Counted from the first letter of the stretch, positions 23,661 to 32,661 are shown. The stretch: 44,570 nt of DNA from an uncultured bacterium (GCA_902790465.1 CADASF010000011.1:1-44570); one strand, 5' to 3'. The notes: generated by a model not told the origin, from the sequence alone. Translations and numbers: made by a program.

Positions 23661-25433
23661 TCACTTGCTTTTAAAATATGCCTCTATGCCATCTGCTATG
23701 CACTCAGCTATCTTCTTTTGTCCCCAAGAATTGTCAAGATATTTTACATCTTCACTGCTTGTTATAAATCCTGTCTCAATCAAAACAGCAGGCATTGATG
23801 AATTTTTCAAAAGATAAAAATCGTTTTTCGTTAGCTTTCTGTCTATCGTATAAAGACGACTTGCCAAAAGACTATGTATTTTTGAGCCAAGCACTTTATC
23901 TGTAGTCTTTGACCAGTGTGTAGAAACTCCTCTTGCAGAACCACTTGCTGCTGCATTTAAATGAATAGATACCAAAACATCTGCCTTCATATTTTTGGCA
24001 AAATTTACTCTTGCCCCTAACTCTTCTTTATCAGTTGAACCATAATAACTTACATCTCTGTCAGTTGTTCTTGTCATAACGACATTCCAACCTCTTTGGG
24101 TCAGTATTTCAGATGTTTTTAGAGCTATTTTTAGTGTGAGGTCTTTTTCTTTAAGTCCCTTAGCATTATTCAATGCTCCAGGGTCGTAACCTCCATGACC
24201 TGGGTCTATACAGATGACTTTATTTTTTGTTGGATAAGATGTAGCTCCAAATGTATCAAGATCATTTTCAGATACTGTTGATTTCTGATCTGTAACAATG
24301 ACATATATTTTATTTGGCGAAGCAGAAACAGCACAGTAGTAATTTTCTTGTAAATCTACAACAACTCTTGTAACAGGTTGTGGTGTCAATGTGAATTGTC
24401 CTGCTTTTACTTGTTCAACAAGTTTTGAATTGGGTACAAAATCAATTTTTTTGCCGATATATTTTGATTTGTGTATGTCTATTACAATTCTGTTGTCTGG
24501 TGAAGGGTATCTGTGAGTTTCATAAGTTACACTCCCACTTACATTTATTGTAACTTCGTATTTGTTATTTCCACCAGAGGCTATGACAGAATTTACATTT
24601 TGAACACTAAAATTCATTCCAGTGTCATTTGTTGTTTTTTCTTGCCAAGAAAGTATATATTCATTCTTGTTTTTTGAAGATTTTTTTTGTATTTCTGTAT
24701 TATCTCCGAATGGTATAACAACTCTGACTTTTCCAGGATCGCTTTGATTCAAGGCATATTTTATAGTTCCAACTTTAGGTACATTTATTTCTTTTTTTGC
24801 CAATGCTCTTCTAAATTCAGAAAGTGAGACATTGTTTAAATCAACTACATATCTATTTGGATTTCTCAATACAGATGTTGTAGCAGTAAATGAAGATGTT
24901 GACTGCAATTTTAAGATAGTTTTTTGTTTCACTTTTTCATGTACAATACCTTTAAAAAGACCATCTGCATATATTGTATTGTCTTTTCTGTTTAGAAAAC
25001 ATGGTATAATTTTTGGAACATGTTTTAAATGTATAAAATAATGACCTGTTGTGAAAAATGGAGGAGGAGATAGCCTTGTTTCTTCTTTTCCAATTTTTAG
25101 GATATTGTCATTTATTTCTCTTGAACCTTCAGATGTATCTACTGTTATTTTTTTCTTCTTTTGGTCAATTTTATATGAACAACCAAGTGATTTAAATAAC
25201 TGCTCAGTTTCTTTATCTCTTAGAGAAATATATTTGTCATCATATCTTTTTTGTACATAGACAGGAAGATTTATATTCCCTTCGGGAGTTACTGCTTGCA
25301 TAACTTTTTTTTCTATTTTGAAAAGAGAATATAATTTTTCTTTTGTTATTGTTTCAGATGATTGCGAATAGCCTATTTCAAAAAGAATTATAAATATTGT
25401 AATTATTGATGTTAAAAAAAGTATTTTTTTCAT
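23661..25433 (-). CDS. N-acetylmuramoyl-L-alanine amidase with AMIN domains (Amidase_3)
   Basis: Exported wall hydrolase that cleaves the MurNAc-L-Ala bond, acting in the periplasm or outside the membrane. 590 aa. A signal peptide lies at 1-25 (KKILFLTSIITIFIILFEIGYS). Residues about 30-150 resemble a copper-amine-oxidase-N-like fold, often found in such proteins. Two AMIN-like regions lie at about 165-260 and 275-385 (NRIVIDIHKSKY, TRVVVDLQENYY), which usually target division sites. The Amidase_3 domain is at about 405-590, with zinc ligands in DPGHGG, the Glu of LKEKDLTL, and SIHLNAA, plus catalytic Glu in LIETGF. All are present. A TAGACA/TATAAT promoter lies upstream. Confidence 0.9.
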   Translation of the reverse strand: MKKILFLTSIITIFIILFEIGYSQSSETITKEKLYSLFKIEKKVMQAVTPEGNINLPVYVQKRYDDKYISLRDKETEQLFKSLGCSYKIDQKKKKITVDTSEGSREINDNILKIGKEETRLSPPPFFTTGHYFIHLKHVPKIIPCFLNRKDNTIYADGLFKGIVHEKVKQKTILKLQSTSSFTATTSVLRNPNRYVVDLNNVSLSEFRRALAKKEINVPKVGTIKYALNQSDPGKVRVVIPFGDNTEIQKKSSKNKNEYILSWQEKTTNDTGMNFSVQNVNSVIASGGNNKYEVTINVSGSVTYETHRYPSPDNRIVIDIHKSKYIGKKIDFVPNSKLVEQVKAGQFTLTPQPVTRVVVDLQENYYCAVSASPNKIYVIVTDQKSTVSENDLDTFGATSYPTKNKVICIDPGHGGYDPGALNNAKGLKEKDLTLKIALKTSEILTQRGWNVVMTRTTDRDVSYYGSTDKEELGARVNFAKNMKADVLVSIHLNAAASGSARGVSTHWSKTTDKVLGSKIHSLLASRLYTIDRKLTKNDFYLLKNSSMPAVLIETGFITSSEDVKYLDNSWGQKKIAECIADGIEAYFKSK

Positions 25434-25470
25434 TGTTTTTTATATTTATTTTTATTAAAATTAATATTAT

Positions 25471-25500
25471 ATTATACTACATTTTTATTTATATTGTCTA
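25471..25500 (-). promoter_or_regulatory. Sigma70-like promoter for the amidase gene
   Basis: Minus strand: TAGACA (25500-25495), 18-nt spacer, TATAAT (25476-25471), about 38 nt before ATG 25433. The -10 is a consensus hexamer; the -35 has one mismatch. Confidence 0.55.
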
Positions 25501-25557
25501 TCTTTTTTTTAAAATATATGTTAAAATATAAAAAAATATTTTGGAGCAGAATATATC

Positions 25558-26682
25558 TTGAATATACTTATATTAAATGACAATCCTCCGCCATTGGGTG
25601 GGGCAGAATATCACATTGAACTTTTGAAATCACTTTATGAAAAAAAAGGACATAAAGTTACTTTATTTTTTTTCAATGATTATGTAAAAGGTAAAAGCAA
25701 AAAAAATGCTTGTATTGAGTTAAACAAATTACTTTCTTCTCAAAAATTTGATTTGGCTCATGTCCATGCTGTTGAATATTATTTTTCTGATTGTATAAAA
25801 CTTTTGACTGATGAATATAATATACAAACAATACAGACACTTCATGATTATAGATATATTTGTCCAACAGGTGATTGTTTTAGAAATTGTGAGATATGTA
25901 AAGAATGCCATAATGGTGCTTTTTGGAAGGCTGGAGTAAATGGCTGTTACAATTTAATTGGTTCTTTCAATAGATTTTTTAATGAATCTATTTTAAAAAA
26001 AGATATTCTTGGAATAAAAAATATTTTTCGTTTTATATCTCCGAGTAAATTTTTGAAAGATATTTTTGAAAAATCTTGTTTTACTGGAAAGATTGAACAC
26101 ATATATAATTTTTTAGACCTTGAAAAATATGATCGCTGTGATTATCCACGAGATGAAGAAAATCCCTATATTTGTTTTACAGGTCGTTTAATGCCAAATA
26201 AAGGAGTTTTAACATTAGTAGAAGCTGTAAAAGGAACTAAAATAAAATTGAGAATTGCAGGAAAGGGACCAGTTGCTGACATAGTTGCAAAAAAAATAGC
26301 TGAAGATGAATCGTATAAGAATATAAGTCTTGAGGGATTTTTAACCACTGAGGATTTAATGAAATTGGTTAGGGGGGCAAGCCTTGCTGTTGTTCCTTCT
26401 GAATGGTGGGAAGTATTGGGATTTTCTGCTATAGAGGCACTTGCTCTTGAAAGACCTGTAATTGCTTCTAAAATAGGCGGACTTGAAGAAGTTGTTGCTG
26501 ATGATAGGGGAGCATTATTTGAACCTAAAAATGTCGTGGAATTGAGAGAAAAGATTGTAAATTTGATGAAATCCCCTCAAAAACTTGATGAGTTAGGAAA
26601 AAATGGAAAAAAATTTGTTTGGGAAAATATGTCAGAAAATATTTATTATGATAAAATAATGAATGTTATAGGAAGGGTTTAA
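25558..26682 (+). CDS. Glycosyltransferase family 4 (GT-B fold)
   Basis: 374 aa, predicted to transfer a sugar from a nucleotide donor to a glycan or lipid at the cytosolic membrane face. The N-terminal domain starts with ILILNDNPPPLGGAEYH, a typical GT4 glycine loop. A Cys-rich segment at about 101-130 (ICPTGDCFRNCEICKECH) resembles a metal-binding loop found in a subset of GT4 enzymes. The donor-binding domain has CFTGRLMPNKGVLTLVEA, IAGKGP and the E-x7-E-like motif around GFSAIEALALERPVIAS. It starts at TTG 25558 with GGAGC upstream. It is single and not in an obvious glycan cluster, so acceptor and donor are unknown. Confidence 0.9.
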   Translation: MNILILNDNPPPLGGAEYHIELLKSLYEKKGHKVTLFFFNDYVKGKSKKNACIELNKLLSSQKFDLAHVHAVEYYFSDCIKLLTDEYNIQTIQTLHDYRYICPTGDCFRNCEICKECHNGAFWKAGVNGCYNLIGSFNRFFNESILKKDILGIKNIFRFISPSKFLKDIFEKSCFTGKIEHIYNFLDLEKYDRCDYPRDEENPYICFTGRLMPNKGVLTLVEAVKGTKIKLRIAGKGPVADIVAKKIAEDESYKNISLEGFLTTEDLMKLVRGASLAVVPSEWWEVLGFSAIEALALERPVIASKIGGLEEVVADDRGALFEPKNVVELREKIVNLMKSPQKLDELGKNGKKFVWENMSENIYYDKIMNVIGRV

Positions 26683-26742
26683 TTTGATATTTAAAGAAAT
26701 TAGATAAGTTGTTAATTTTGTATTATGGTTAAGGAGCATTAA

Positions 26743-27903
26743 ATGGAGTATTTCCTGAGCGATAAAGAAAAAATAGTGGCAGAAACCGCAAGGGAATTTG
26801 CGGAAAAATATATAAGACCCGTTAGAGCTGAATATGACGAAACTGGCGAATTTCCATGGGAAATTCTAAAGAAAATGGGACAAGCCGATTTGTGCGGAAT
26901 TTATATTCCAGAAGAATATGGCGGACTTGGGTTAGGTGTTTTTGGATTGACACTTGCCGTTGAAGAGATGAGTAAAGTTTGTGGTGGTATTACACTTGCA
27001 ATGGCCGCTACTGCACTTGGAACTTTTCCTCTTCTTCTTTATGGAAACAAAGAACAAAAAGAAAAGTATCTTCCAAAGATAGCCTCTGGGAATATGATCT
27101 GTGCTTTTGGTTTGACAGAAGCAAATGCTGGTTCAGATGCTGGAAGTATTGCAACAAGAGCAGATAAAGATGGCGATTACTATATTTTGAATGGAACAAA
27201 AACATGGATCACAAATGGCGGTGTCGCCGATTTATATACTGTAATTGCTGTAACAGATAAATCAAAAGGTGCGAGAGGAACGACTGCTTTCTTAGTTGAA
27301 AAAGGCACTGAAGGCTTTAGTTTTGGAAGAAAAGAAAGCAAGATGGGAATAAGGGCATCTTCAACAACTGAGCTTGTTTTTGAAAATTGCAGAGTTCACA
27401 AAAGTCAAATTCTTTCAAGAGAAGGAATGGGCTTTATTGTTGCAATGAATACTCTTTGTAATTCAAGACCTGGTGTTGCAGCTCAAGCTCTCGGAATTGC
27501 TGCTGGAGCTTTGGACGAAGCACTTAAATTTTCTTTAGAGAGAAAGCAATTTGGAAGTCCTATTTCATCTTTCCAAGCAATACAACACATGTTAGCAGAT
27601 ATGGCAATGGAAGTTGAAGCTGCAAGAGCTATTTTATATCAGACTGCAAGAACTATTGACTCCAAAAAGCAGAAAAATTTCTCAAAAGAATCTGCTATGG
27701 CAAAGGCATTTTGTTCTGATGTAGCAATGAGAACAACTATAAATGCTGTCCAAATTTTTGGAGGAAGCGGTTATATGAAAGATTATCCTGCAGAAAAGAT
27801 GATGAGAGATGCAAAAATCACTCAGATTTATGAAGGTACTAATCAGATTTGCCGTAATGAAATAGCACTTCAACTTATTAAAGATGCTAAGGGTAAAAAA
27901 TAG
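26743..27903 (+). CDS. Acyl-CoA dehydrogenase (short-chain / butyryl-CoA type)
   Basis: FAD enzyme of the cytosol that interconverts acyl-CoA and 2-enoyl-CoA. 386 aa, typical for short-chain members. FAD/substrate signatures are visible: FGLTEANAGSDAGS (acyl-CoA dehydrogenase signature 1), TWITNGGVADLYTV, and near the C-terminus QIFGGSGYMKDYPAEKMMRD followed by IYEGTNQICR, whose Glu is the usual catalytic base. AAGGAG lies before ATG 26743. etfB and etfA follow at 12 and 19 nt. In anaerobes this order marks a Bcd/EtfAB complex that reduces crotonyl-CoA or similar with NADH and may bifurcate electrons to ferredoxin. The exact substrate (butyryl, acryloyl or aromatic enoyl-CoA) cannot be fixed. 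Confidence 0.93.
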   Translation: MEYFLSDKEKIVAETAREFAEKYIRPVRAEYDETGEFPWEILKKMGQADLCGIYIPEEYGGLGLGVFGLTLAVEEMSKVCGGITLAMAATALGTFPLLLYGNKEQKEKYLPKIASGNMICAFGLTEANAGSDAGSIATRADKDGDYYILNGTKTWITNGGVADLYTVIAVTDKSKGARGTTAFLVEKGTEGFSFGRKESKMGIRASSTTELVFENCRVHKSQILSREGMGFIVAMNTLCNSRPGVAAQALGIAAGALDEALKFSLERKQFGSPISSFQAIQHMLADMAMEVEAARAILYQTARTIDSKKQKNFSKESAMAKAFCSDVAMRTTINAVQIFGGSGYMKDYPAEKMMRDAKITQIYEGTNQICRNEIALQLIKDAKGKK

Positions 27904-27915
27904 GAGAAGAAATAG

Positions 27916-28710
27916 ATGAATATAGTCGTTTGTATAAAACAAGTTCCCGCAAGTACGCATGTAAAAATGGATCCTGTTAAACATACTCTGATAAGAGATA
28001 AAGCTGGGGCGACAATAAATCCTTGCGATTTACACGCTTTGGAATCTGCTCTTCAAATCAGAGAAAATTATGGAGGAAAAGTTACTGCTATAACAATGGG
28101 ACCTTTCCAAGCAGCAGATGTCTTGAAAAAAGCTGTAGGTATGACTGTTGATGACGGCATTTTGGTATGTGGTAGAGAATTTGCAGGAGCAGATACACTT
28201 GCAACATCTTATACTCTTTCAAGTGCAATAAAGAAAGTTTGTCCTGCAGATTTAATTATATGTGGAAAAATTGCTGTTGATGGAGATACGGCACAAGTTG
28301 GACCAGGTATATCTAAATGGCTTGGAATGTCTCTTGTGTGCAATGTTATTAAAATAGAAAAAATAGAAGATAAGAAAATCTTTGTAAAAAGAGCTGTTGA
28401 AGGTGGAAATGAGCTTGTTTCAGTAAGCCTTCCTGCTGTTATTACTGTTGATAAATCTATAAATATTCCAAGAATAGAGTCTATTAAGGGAAGATTTAGA
28501 GAATTGGAGTTTGAGCCTAAAGTTGTAAATGCTGAAGATATTGACTGTGATTTGACAAAAATAGGATTGAATGGTTCTCCTACATCTGTTGCTAAAGTTT
28601 TTGTACCTGAAAGACAAAAAGCAGAACATGAGTTAATAGAAGGCAAAAATGCAGGTGAAAAGGCACAAAAAATTGCAGATTTTCTTTTTGAATCTAAGCT
28701 AATTATTTAG
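27916..28710 (+). CDS. etfB: Electron transfer flavoprotein beta subunit
   Basis: 264 aa. Begins MNIVVCIKQVPASTHVKMD, the canonical EtfB opening, and has the NPCDLHALESALQIRE and TMGPFQAADVLKKA segments of the adenosine/FAD-binding fold. DGDTAQVGPGISKWLG is the family signature region. It partners the downstream EtfA and passes electrons to or from the acyl-CoA dehydrogenase encoded just upstream. AGGAGA lies before ATG 27916. Whether it belongs to the electron-bifurcating group needs residue comparison in a phylogeny. Confidence 0.95.
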   Translation: MNIVVCIKQVPASTHVKMDPVKHTLIRDKAGATINPCDLHALESALQIRENYGGKVTAITMGPFQAADVLKKAVGMTVDDGILVCGREFAGADTLATSYTLSSAIKKVCPADLIICGKIAVDGDTAQVGPGISKWLGMSLVCNVIKIEKIEDKKIFVKRAVEGGNELVSVSLPAVITVDKSINIPRIESIKGRFRELEFEPKVVNAEDIDCDLTKIGLNGSPTSVAKVFVPERQKAEHELIEGKNAGEKAQKIADFLFESKLII

Positions 28711-28729
28711 TGTAGAGTGGAGGCATTTT

Positions 28730-29929
28730 ATGTCAATAAGAGTTATAGAAGAAAAATGTGTTGGTTGTGGTCTTTGTTCGAGAGAATGCCCACAAAGTGC
28801 AATAACCGTTTCGAATAAAAAAGCTTCAATAGATAAATATAAATGTGTATTTTGTAAACTATGTGTAAGCACTTGTAGATTCAATGCGATAGAGGTTTTT
28901 AGCCAAAGACAGGAAAATACAGAAGCTATATCTGAGCATAAAGGTATAGCTGTATATGCCGAATCTTTAAGTGGTAAGTTTAATCCTGTTGTTTTTGAGC
29001 TTTTGTCAAAGGCAAATGAACTTGCTAAGACAACAGGAGAAAAAGTCAAAGCTATTGTTTTGGGAAGTGGATTTGATGAGAAAGATTTATCTCTTCTCAA
29101 AAAATATGCAGATACAATCTATTTAGTAGATAATCCATTTTTAAAATATTATAGAGATGATGTTTATTCTGCTATAATGGCTTATATTTTGAAAACATAT
29201 AAACCTTCAGTAGTTCTTTCTGGTTCTACAATTAGAGGAAGATCTTTCATGCCACGAGTTGCGATAGAGCTTGAAACTGGCTTGACAGCTGATTGTATAT
29301 CTCTTGAAATAAATGAAAAGGGTAATTTAGTTCAGACAAGACCTGCTTTTGGCGGAGATTTGATGGCATCTATTCTTTGCGAACATACAAGACCACAGAT
29401 GGCTACTGTTAGACAGGGAGTTTTTCCTGTAGATGATTCCATAAATAAAAATGGTGTAATTGAAAAAGTAGATGTTCCTTCAGAGTTATTTAAATCTGAA
29501 ATGGAAGTTTTGGAATTCCATCCTTGTTTTTGTAGTGATGTAAATATAGCAGATTATGATATAGTTGTTGCTGGTGGTAGAGGTCTTAAAAATGAAAAAG
29601 GATTTGCACTTTTGAAACAGCTTGCAGAATTGCTTGGTGGTTGTGTCGCTGGTTCGAGACCTGCTTGTGATGGTGGATTTATTCCACATTCTGCACAGAT
29701 TGGTCAAACTGGAATGACAATAAAGCCAAAATTGTATTTTGCAGTTGGTATTTCAGGTGCAGTACAGCATATTTCAGGAGTTGAAGAGGCTGAGTTGATT
29801 ATTGCTGTGAATACAGACCCTAATGCTCCTATATTTGATATTGCTGACTATGCTATTATTGCAGATGCTTTTGAATTTTTACCTGCATTGATCGAAAAAA
29901 TAAAAGACAAAAAATTTGCTAAAAAATAA
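28730..29929 (+). CDS. etfA: Electron transfer flavoprotein alpha subunit with N-terminal 2[4Fe-4S] ferredoxin domain
   Basis: 399 aa, about 70-80 longer than plain EtfA. Residues 1-60 form a ferredoxin domain with two clusters: CVGCGLCSRECP and CVFCKLCVSTC. Residues about 68-390 are EtfA proper, ending with the FAD-binding region (GCVAGSRPACDGGFI, GISGAVQHISGVEEAELIIAVNTD). Similar ferredoxin-fused EtfA subunits occur in CarE of caffeyl-CoA reductase and in some lactate dehydrogenase Etf complexes of anaerobes, where ferredoxin is an electron partner. GGAGG lies before ATG 28730. A palindromic repeat starts 21 nt after the stop and probably ends the operon. Confidence 0.94.
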   Translation: MSIRVIEEKCVGCGLCSRECPQSAITVSNKKASIDKYKCVFCKLCVSTCRFNAIEVFSQRQENTEAISEHKGIAVYAESLSGKFNPVVFELLSKANELAKTTGEKVKAIVLGSGFDEKDLSLLKKYADTIYLVDNPFLKYYRDDVYSAIMAYILKTYKPSVVLSGSTIRGRSFMPRVAIELETGLTADCISLEINEKGNLVQTRPAFGGDLMASILCEHTRPQMATVRQGVFPVDDSINKNGVIEKVDVPSELFKSEMEVLEFHPCFCSDVNIADYDIVVAGGRGLKNEKGFALLKQLAELLGGCVAGSRPACDGGFIPHSAQIGQTGMTIKPKLYFAVGISGAVQHISGVEEAELIIAVNTDPNAPIFDIADYAIIADAFEFLPALIEKIKDKKFAKK

Positions 29930-29950
29930 AATATAAATATAAATATTTAA

Positions 29951-30095
29951 AGGGGCTGTGAAAAAAAGTAAATAGAATAGATGTCATTGCGAGGGAGCTG
30001 TGCGACCGTGGCAATCTCAATCACTTAATTTTATTAACTAACACAACGAGTTAATTTACGAAAATTATATAAAAAATACTTTTTTCACAGCTCCT
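29951..30095. repeat. MITE-like repeat copy C with complete terminal inverted repeats
   Basis: AGGGGCTGTGAAAAAAAGTA (29951-29970) is inverted as TACTTTTTTCACAGCTCCT (30077-30095). Between them is the TCATTGCGAGG...GGCAATCTCAA core (29982-30019) and the AACACAACGAGTTAATTTACG block shared with copies A, B and D. Length is 145 bp, with no ORF. It begins 21 nt after the etfA stop and ends 11 nt before thpR. Confidence 0.8.
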
Positions 30096-30106
30096 AAAAC
30101 AATATT

Positions 30107-30631
30107 ATGAGGATTTTTACTGGATTTTTTACAAATAATGATACAAAATCAAAAATCAATGAACATATTGATTTTTTGAAAGAAAAAGCCGTATCTGGCA
30201 ATTTTACACATTTTAACAACATACATCTCACATTGATTTTTTTAGGCGAAATCAATGATAGGCAGTATAAATCACTTGTGAGAGCTGTTGAAAATGTCGA
30301 GTTCTCTCCTTTTGAAATTCAATTTGACCGAATTGGCAAATTTGAAGCTTGGAATAATGAGAAAGGTGATCTATATTGGATCGGAGCAGATAAAAGTAAG
30401 GAGTTGGATTTTGTTTATAAATCATTGAGAAATGAGATTATGAAGGAAAATCTTACTTTTGACGGCAAGTCATATAAGCCACATATAACACTTGGAAGAC
30501 AAGTTTTTCTAAAAAATCCAAGTGAAGATATATGTAAAAAAATAACTCCTATAAATTTCAAGATAGATAAGATAAATATCATCAAATCTGAGAGAACTCC
30601 AAATGGTGTTAAATATGTAAAATTAATGTAG
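30107..30631 (+). CDS. thpR: RNA 2',3'-cyclic phosphodiesterase (2'-5' RNA ligase family)
   Basis: 174 aa, the typical size for ThpR/LigT. Two HxT motifs define the 2H phosphoesterase active site: HLTL near residue 45 and HITL near 126 (KPHITLGR). The enzyme opens 2',3'-cyclic phosphates on RNA; its cellular role in bacteria is poorly defined. The N-terminus MRIFTGFFTNNDTKSKI matches the family start. There is no Shine-Dalgarno sequence, because repeat copy C ends only 11 nt upstream of the ATG. Expression may depend on the repeat or on weak initiation. The next gene follows at 10 nt with a good RBS. Confidence 0.93.
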   Translation: MRIFTGFFTNNDTKSKINEHIDFLKEKAVSGNFTHFNNIHLTLIFLGEINDRQYKSLVRAVENVEFSPFEIQFDRIGKFEAWNNEKGDLYWIGADKSKELDFVYKSLRNEIMKENLTFDGKSYKPHITLGRQVFLKNPSEDICKKITPINFKIDKINIIKSERTPNGVKYVKLM

Positions 30632-30641
30632 GGAGGATTTT

Positions 30642-30923
30642 ATGAAGTCAAGATTTATACAACTTCATGATAATGGAAGAGTCGTTATCGTCAATGTTGA
30701 TGAAATAAGGGCTGTTGAACCTTATGAAGAGCCTGAAGAAGAACTAGATGAAGAGAACGATGAAGAAGAAGATTCTGATTCAGAAGATGAAGAAGACGAA
30801 GAAGAATTAGAAGAATTAGAAGAAGAAAGCGGATACCAATCTGTTATTTCTTATAAGGGCATTGCAAATGAATATACATGGGTTGACGAAACACCAGAAG
30901 AAATTTGGGACATGCTCGAATAA
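30642..30923 (+). CDS. Small acidic protein with FlbD-like ends
   Basis: 93 aa. Residues 1-30 (FIQLHDNGRVVIVNVDEIRAVEP) and 66-93 (SVISYKGIANEYTWVDETPEEIWDML) resemble the two halves of FlbD/YlzI-like small proteins (K/Q-L-x-NG-x-V-x-VN-x-D-x-I, then V-x-ET/ES-x-EEI). An acidic stretch of about 35 residues (Glu/Asp/Ser) is inserted between them. I infer distant similarity only, and no flagellar genes are present. GGGAGGA precedes ATG 30642, and thpR ends 10 nt upstream, so the two are probably co-transcribed. A terminator follows. Confidence 0.7.
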   Translation: MKSRFIQLHDNGRVVIVNVDEIRAVEPYEEPEEELDEENDEEEDSDSEDEEDEEELEELEEESGYQSVISYKGIANEYTWVDETPEEIWDMLE

Positions 30924-30940
30924 TTGTTAGATTATAGTAC

Positions 30941-30980
30941 AAAAAAGTGGTTGATTCTTTTACGAACCAACCACTTTTTT
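30941..30980. terminator. Bidirectional intrinsic terminator
   Basis: AAAAAAGTGGTTG (from 30941) pairs with CAACCACTTTTTT (to 30980) around a ~14-nt loop. It separates the convergent acidic-protein gene (stop 30923) and the minus-strand coiled-coil gene (stop 30994). Confidence 0.88.
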
Positions 30981-30993
30981 TATACTATTATTT

Positions 30994-31467
30994 TTATTCT
31001 TTTGAAGATTGGATTGCGTCCATTGTCAGATCTTTAAATATATTCACCCAAGTGTTAATAACATTTTCGTTATTGGCTTTTTGCATTGCATCAAGTTCTT
31101 GTTGTGAATTGCTATTTTTGATCTGTGCCTGTATCTTTCCTATCTTCTGTGTAAGTCTCAGAAATTCACTTTTTAATGCAGTATTTTGAGCTGTGTCAAC
31201 AATTTTTTTCATAAGCTCTGCCTGTTCTTTTGCAAGTTTGTCCATTTTATCCTGCATTTGAGCGAGCATTGCCATATTTCTTGAAAGGCTCATACTTCTT
31301 CCTGTTGATTCCATATCTTGACTTACAGCAACAAGTCTTTTTAATACTTCTTTTAAATTTGCTTTTGATAGAGGACCAGGAGGCGTTTTTACAGGAGCAG
31401 AAGCTCCTATTGGAATACTGAATACACCTGCTGGCGGTTGATTAAAATGACCGCTGAAATTATTCAT
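30994..31467 (-). CDS. Coiled-coil protein of unknown function
   Basis: 157 aa from ATG 31467; a TTG at 31482 in frame is less likely because AAAGGCGA lies just upstream of 31467. The N-terminal ~35 residues are Pro/Gly/Ala-rich (PPAGVFSIPIGASAPVKTPP). The rest is helical and rich in Met, Gln and Lys, with heptad-like spacing (MAMLAQMQDKMDKLAKEQAELMKKI). No signal peptide and no known domain were found. It starts 21 nt after kbl on the same strand and closes the tdh-kbl operon. There is no evidence that it acts in threonine metabolism. Confidence 0.75.
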   Translation of the reverse strand: MNNFSGHFNQPPAGVFSIPIGASAPVKTPPGPLSKANLKEVLKRLVAVSQDMESTGRSMSLSRNMAMLAQMQDKMDKLAKEQAELMKKIVDTAQNTALKSEFLRLTQKIGKIQAQIKNSNSQQELDAMQKANNENVINTWVNIFKDLTMDAIQSSKE

Positions 31468-31488
31468 GTTTTCGCCTTTCAAATTTAG

Positions 31489-32661
31489 TTATTTGATGAT
31501 ATTTAGTTCTTTTCCAGTTTCTTCAAAAACTTTTAATGCAAAGTCGAGATCTTCTATTGAGTGAGAACTGCTTATCATAACTCTTATTCTTGCCTTGCCT
31601 CTTGGAACTGTTGGGAATCCTATAGACATTGCAAATATTCCTTTTTCAAAGAGTTTCTTTGAAAATTCCTGAGCTACATGTGCTTCTCCCAACATTACAG
31701 GAGTTATTGGAGTTTCAGAAATGCCAGTGTCAAAGCCTAATTTTTTCATTCCTGCTTTGAAGTGGTTTGTATTTTCCCAAAGTTTCTTAACTCTTTCGTC
31801 TGATTCTGTCATTATGTTTATTGCTTCTATTGAAGCACCTGCGTCTGCTGGAGTTACAGCTGATGAGAATAGGAAAGGTCTTGCTTTTTGTTTTAAGAAG
31901 TCGATTACTTTTTGCTTACCTGAAACAAATCCACCGACGATTCCGAATGCTTTTGAAAGTGTGCCAACTTCAAAATCTATTCTACCATGTACTCCTAAAT
32001 GATGTGCGATACCTCTTCCATGGTCTCCCAAAACACCCTCACCATGTGCGTCATCAACCATTGTCATTGCACCATATTTTTCAGCTAAATCACAAATTTC
32101 TTTTAGTGGAGCAATGTCTCCGTCCATTGAAAATACGCCGTCTGTGATTATGAGTTTATTTTTTACATCTTTTGCTTCTTTTAGTTTTTCTTCGAGGCTT
32201 TCAGGATCGTTGTGTTTGTATATAAATCTTTGGGCTTTTGAAAGTCTTACACCATCAATGATTGAAGCATGATTTAGTTCGTCTGTAAATACAGCATCTT
32301 CTTTTGCTGATACAATTGAAGGAATTACAGCTTGGTTTGCAACAAAGCCAGATTGTAATGAGAGAGTTGCCTCTGTCTGTTTAAATTCGGAGATCTTTTT
32401 TTCTAATTCAACATGGAATGACATTGTGCCTGCTATACTTCTTACAGCACCTGGACCTGCACCATACATATCCATATATTTTTTTGCACCATCAACTAAT
32501 CTCTTTTCGCCAGCCAATCCCAAATAGTTATTTGAACAGAGATTTAGAACTTTTTTGCCGTCAACTACAATCCATGCACCTTGTGGACTTTCTATTGTTC
32601 TTATGTTGTTGTAAAGACCAACTTCTTTAAGGCGTTTTATTTCTTCATCAATAAAATTCAT
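31489..32661 (-). CDS. kbl: Glycine C-acetyltransferase (2-amino-3-ketobutyrate CoA ligase)
   Basis: PLP enzyme of the alpha-oxoamine synthase family. It splits 2-amino-3-ketobutyrate with CoA into glycine and acetyl-CoA. 390 aa, usual for Kbl. Signatures include [27 protein letters not shown], the Asp of VDDAHGEG, and the PLP Lys in [16 protein letters not shown]. Kbl and the related 8-amino-7-oxononanoate synthase BioF are hard to separate by motif, but the tdh gene 102 bp upstream on the same strand settles the role. AAGGAGG precedes ATG 32661. With Tdh it converts threonine to glycine plus acetyl-CoA. Confidence 0.95.
   Translation of the reverse strand: MNFIDEEIKRLKEVGLYNNIRTIESPQGAWIVVDGKKVLNLCSNNYLGLAGEKRLVDGAKKYMDMYGAGPGAVRSIAGTMSFHVELEKKISEFKQTEATLSLQSGFVANQAVIPSIVSAKEDAVFTDELNHASIIDGVRLSKAQRFIYKHNDPESLEEKLKEAKDVKNKLIITDGVFSMDGDIAPLKEICDLAEKYGAMTMVDDAHGEGVLGDHGRGIAHHLGVHGRIDFEVGTLSKAFGIVGGFVSGKQKVIDFLKQKARPFLFSSAVTPADAGASIEAINIMTESDERVKKLWENTNHFKAGMKKLGFDTGISETPITPVMLGEAHVAQEFSKKLFEKGIFAMSIGFPTVPRGKARIRVMISSSHSIEDLDFALKVFEETGKELNIIK

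Noticed and set aside
29652-29662. GGTTCGAGACC, resembling a tRNA T-arm
   Set aside because: It lies inside etfA, with no acceptor stem, D-arm or anticodon arm around it. No tRNA or rRNA gene was found in the window.
31489-32661. BioF (8-amino-7-oxononanoate synthase) for the alpha-oxoamine synthase
   Set aside because: Adjacent tdh on the same strand and the ~390-aa length favour Kbl; no other biotin gene is present.
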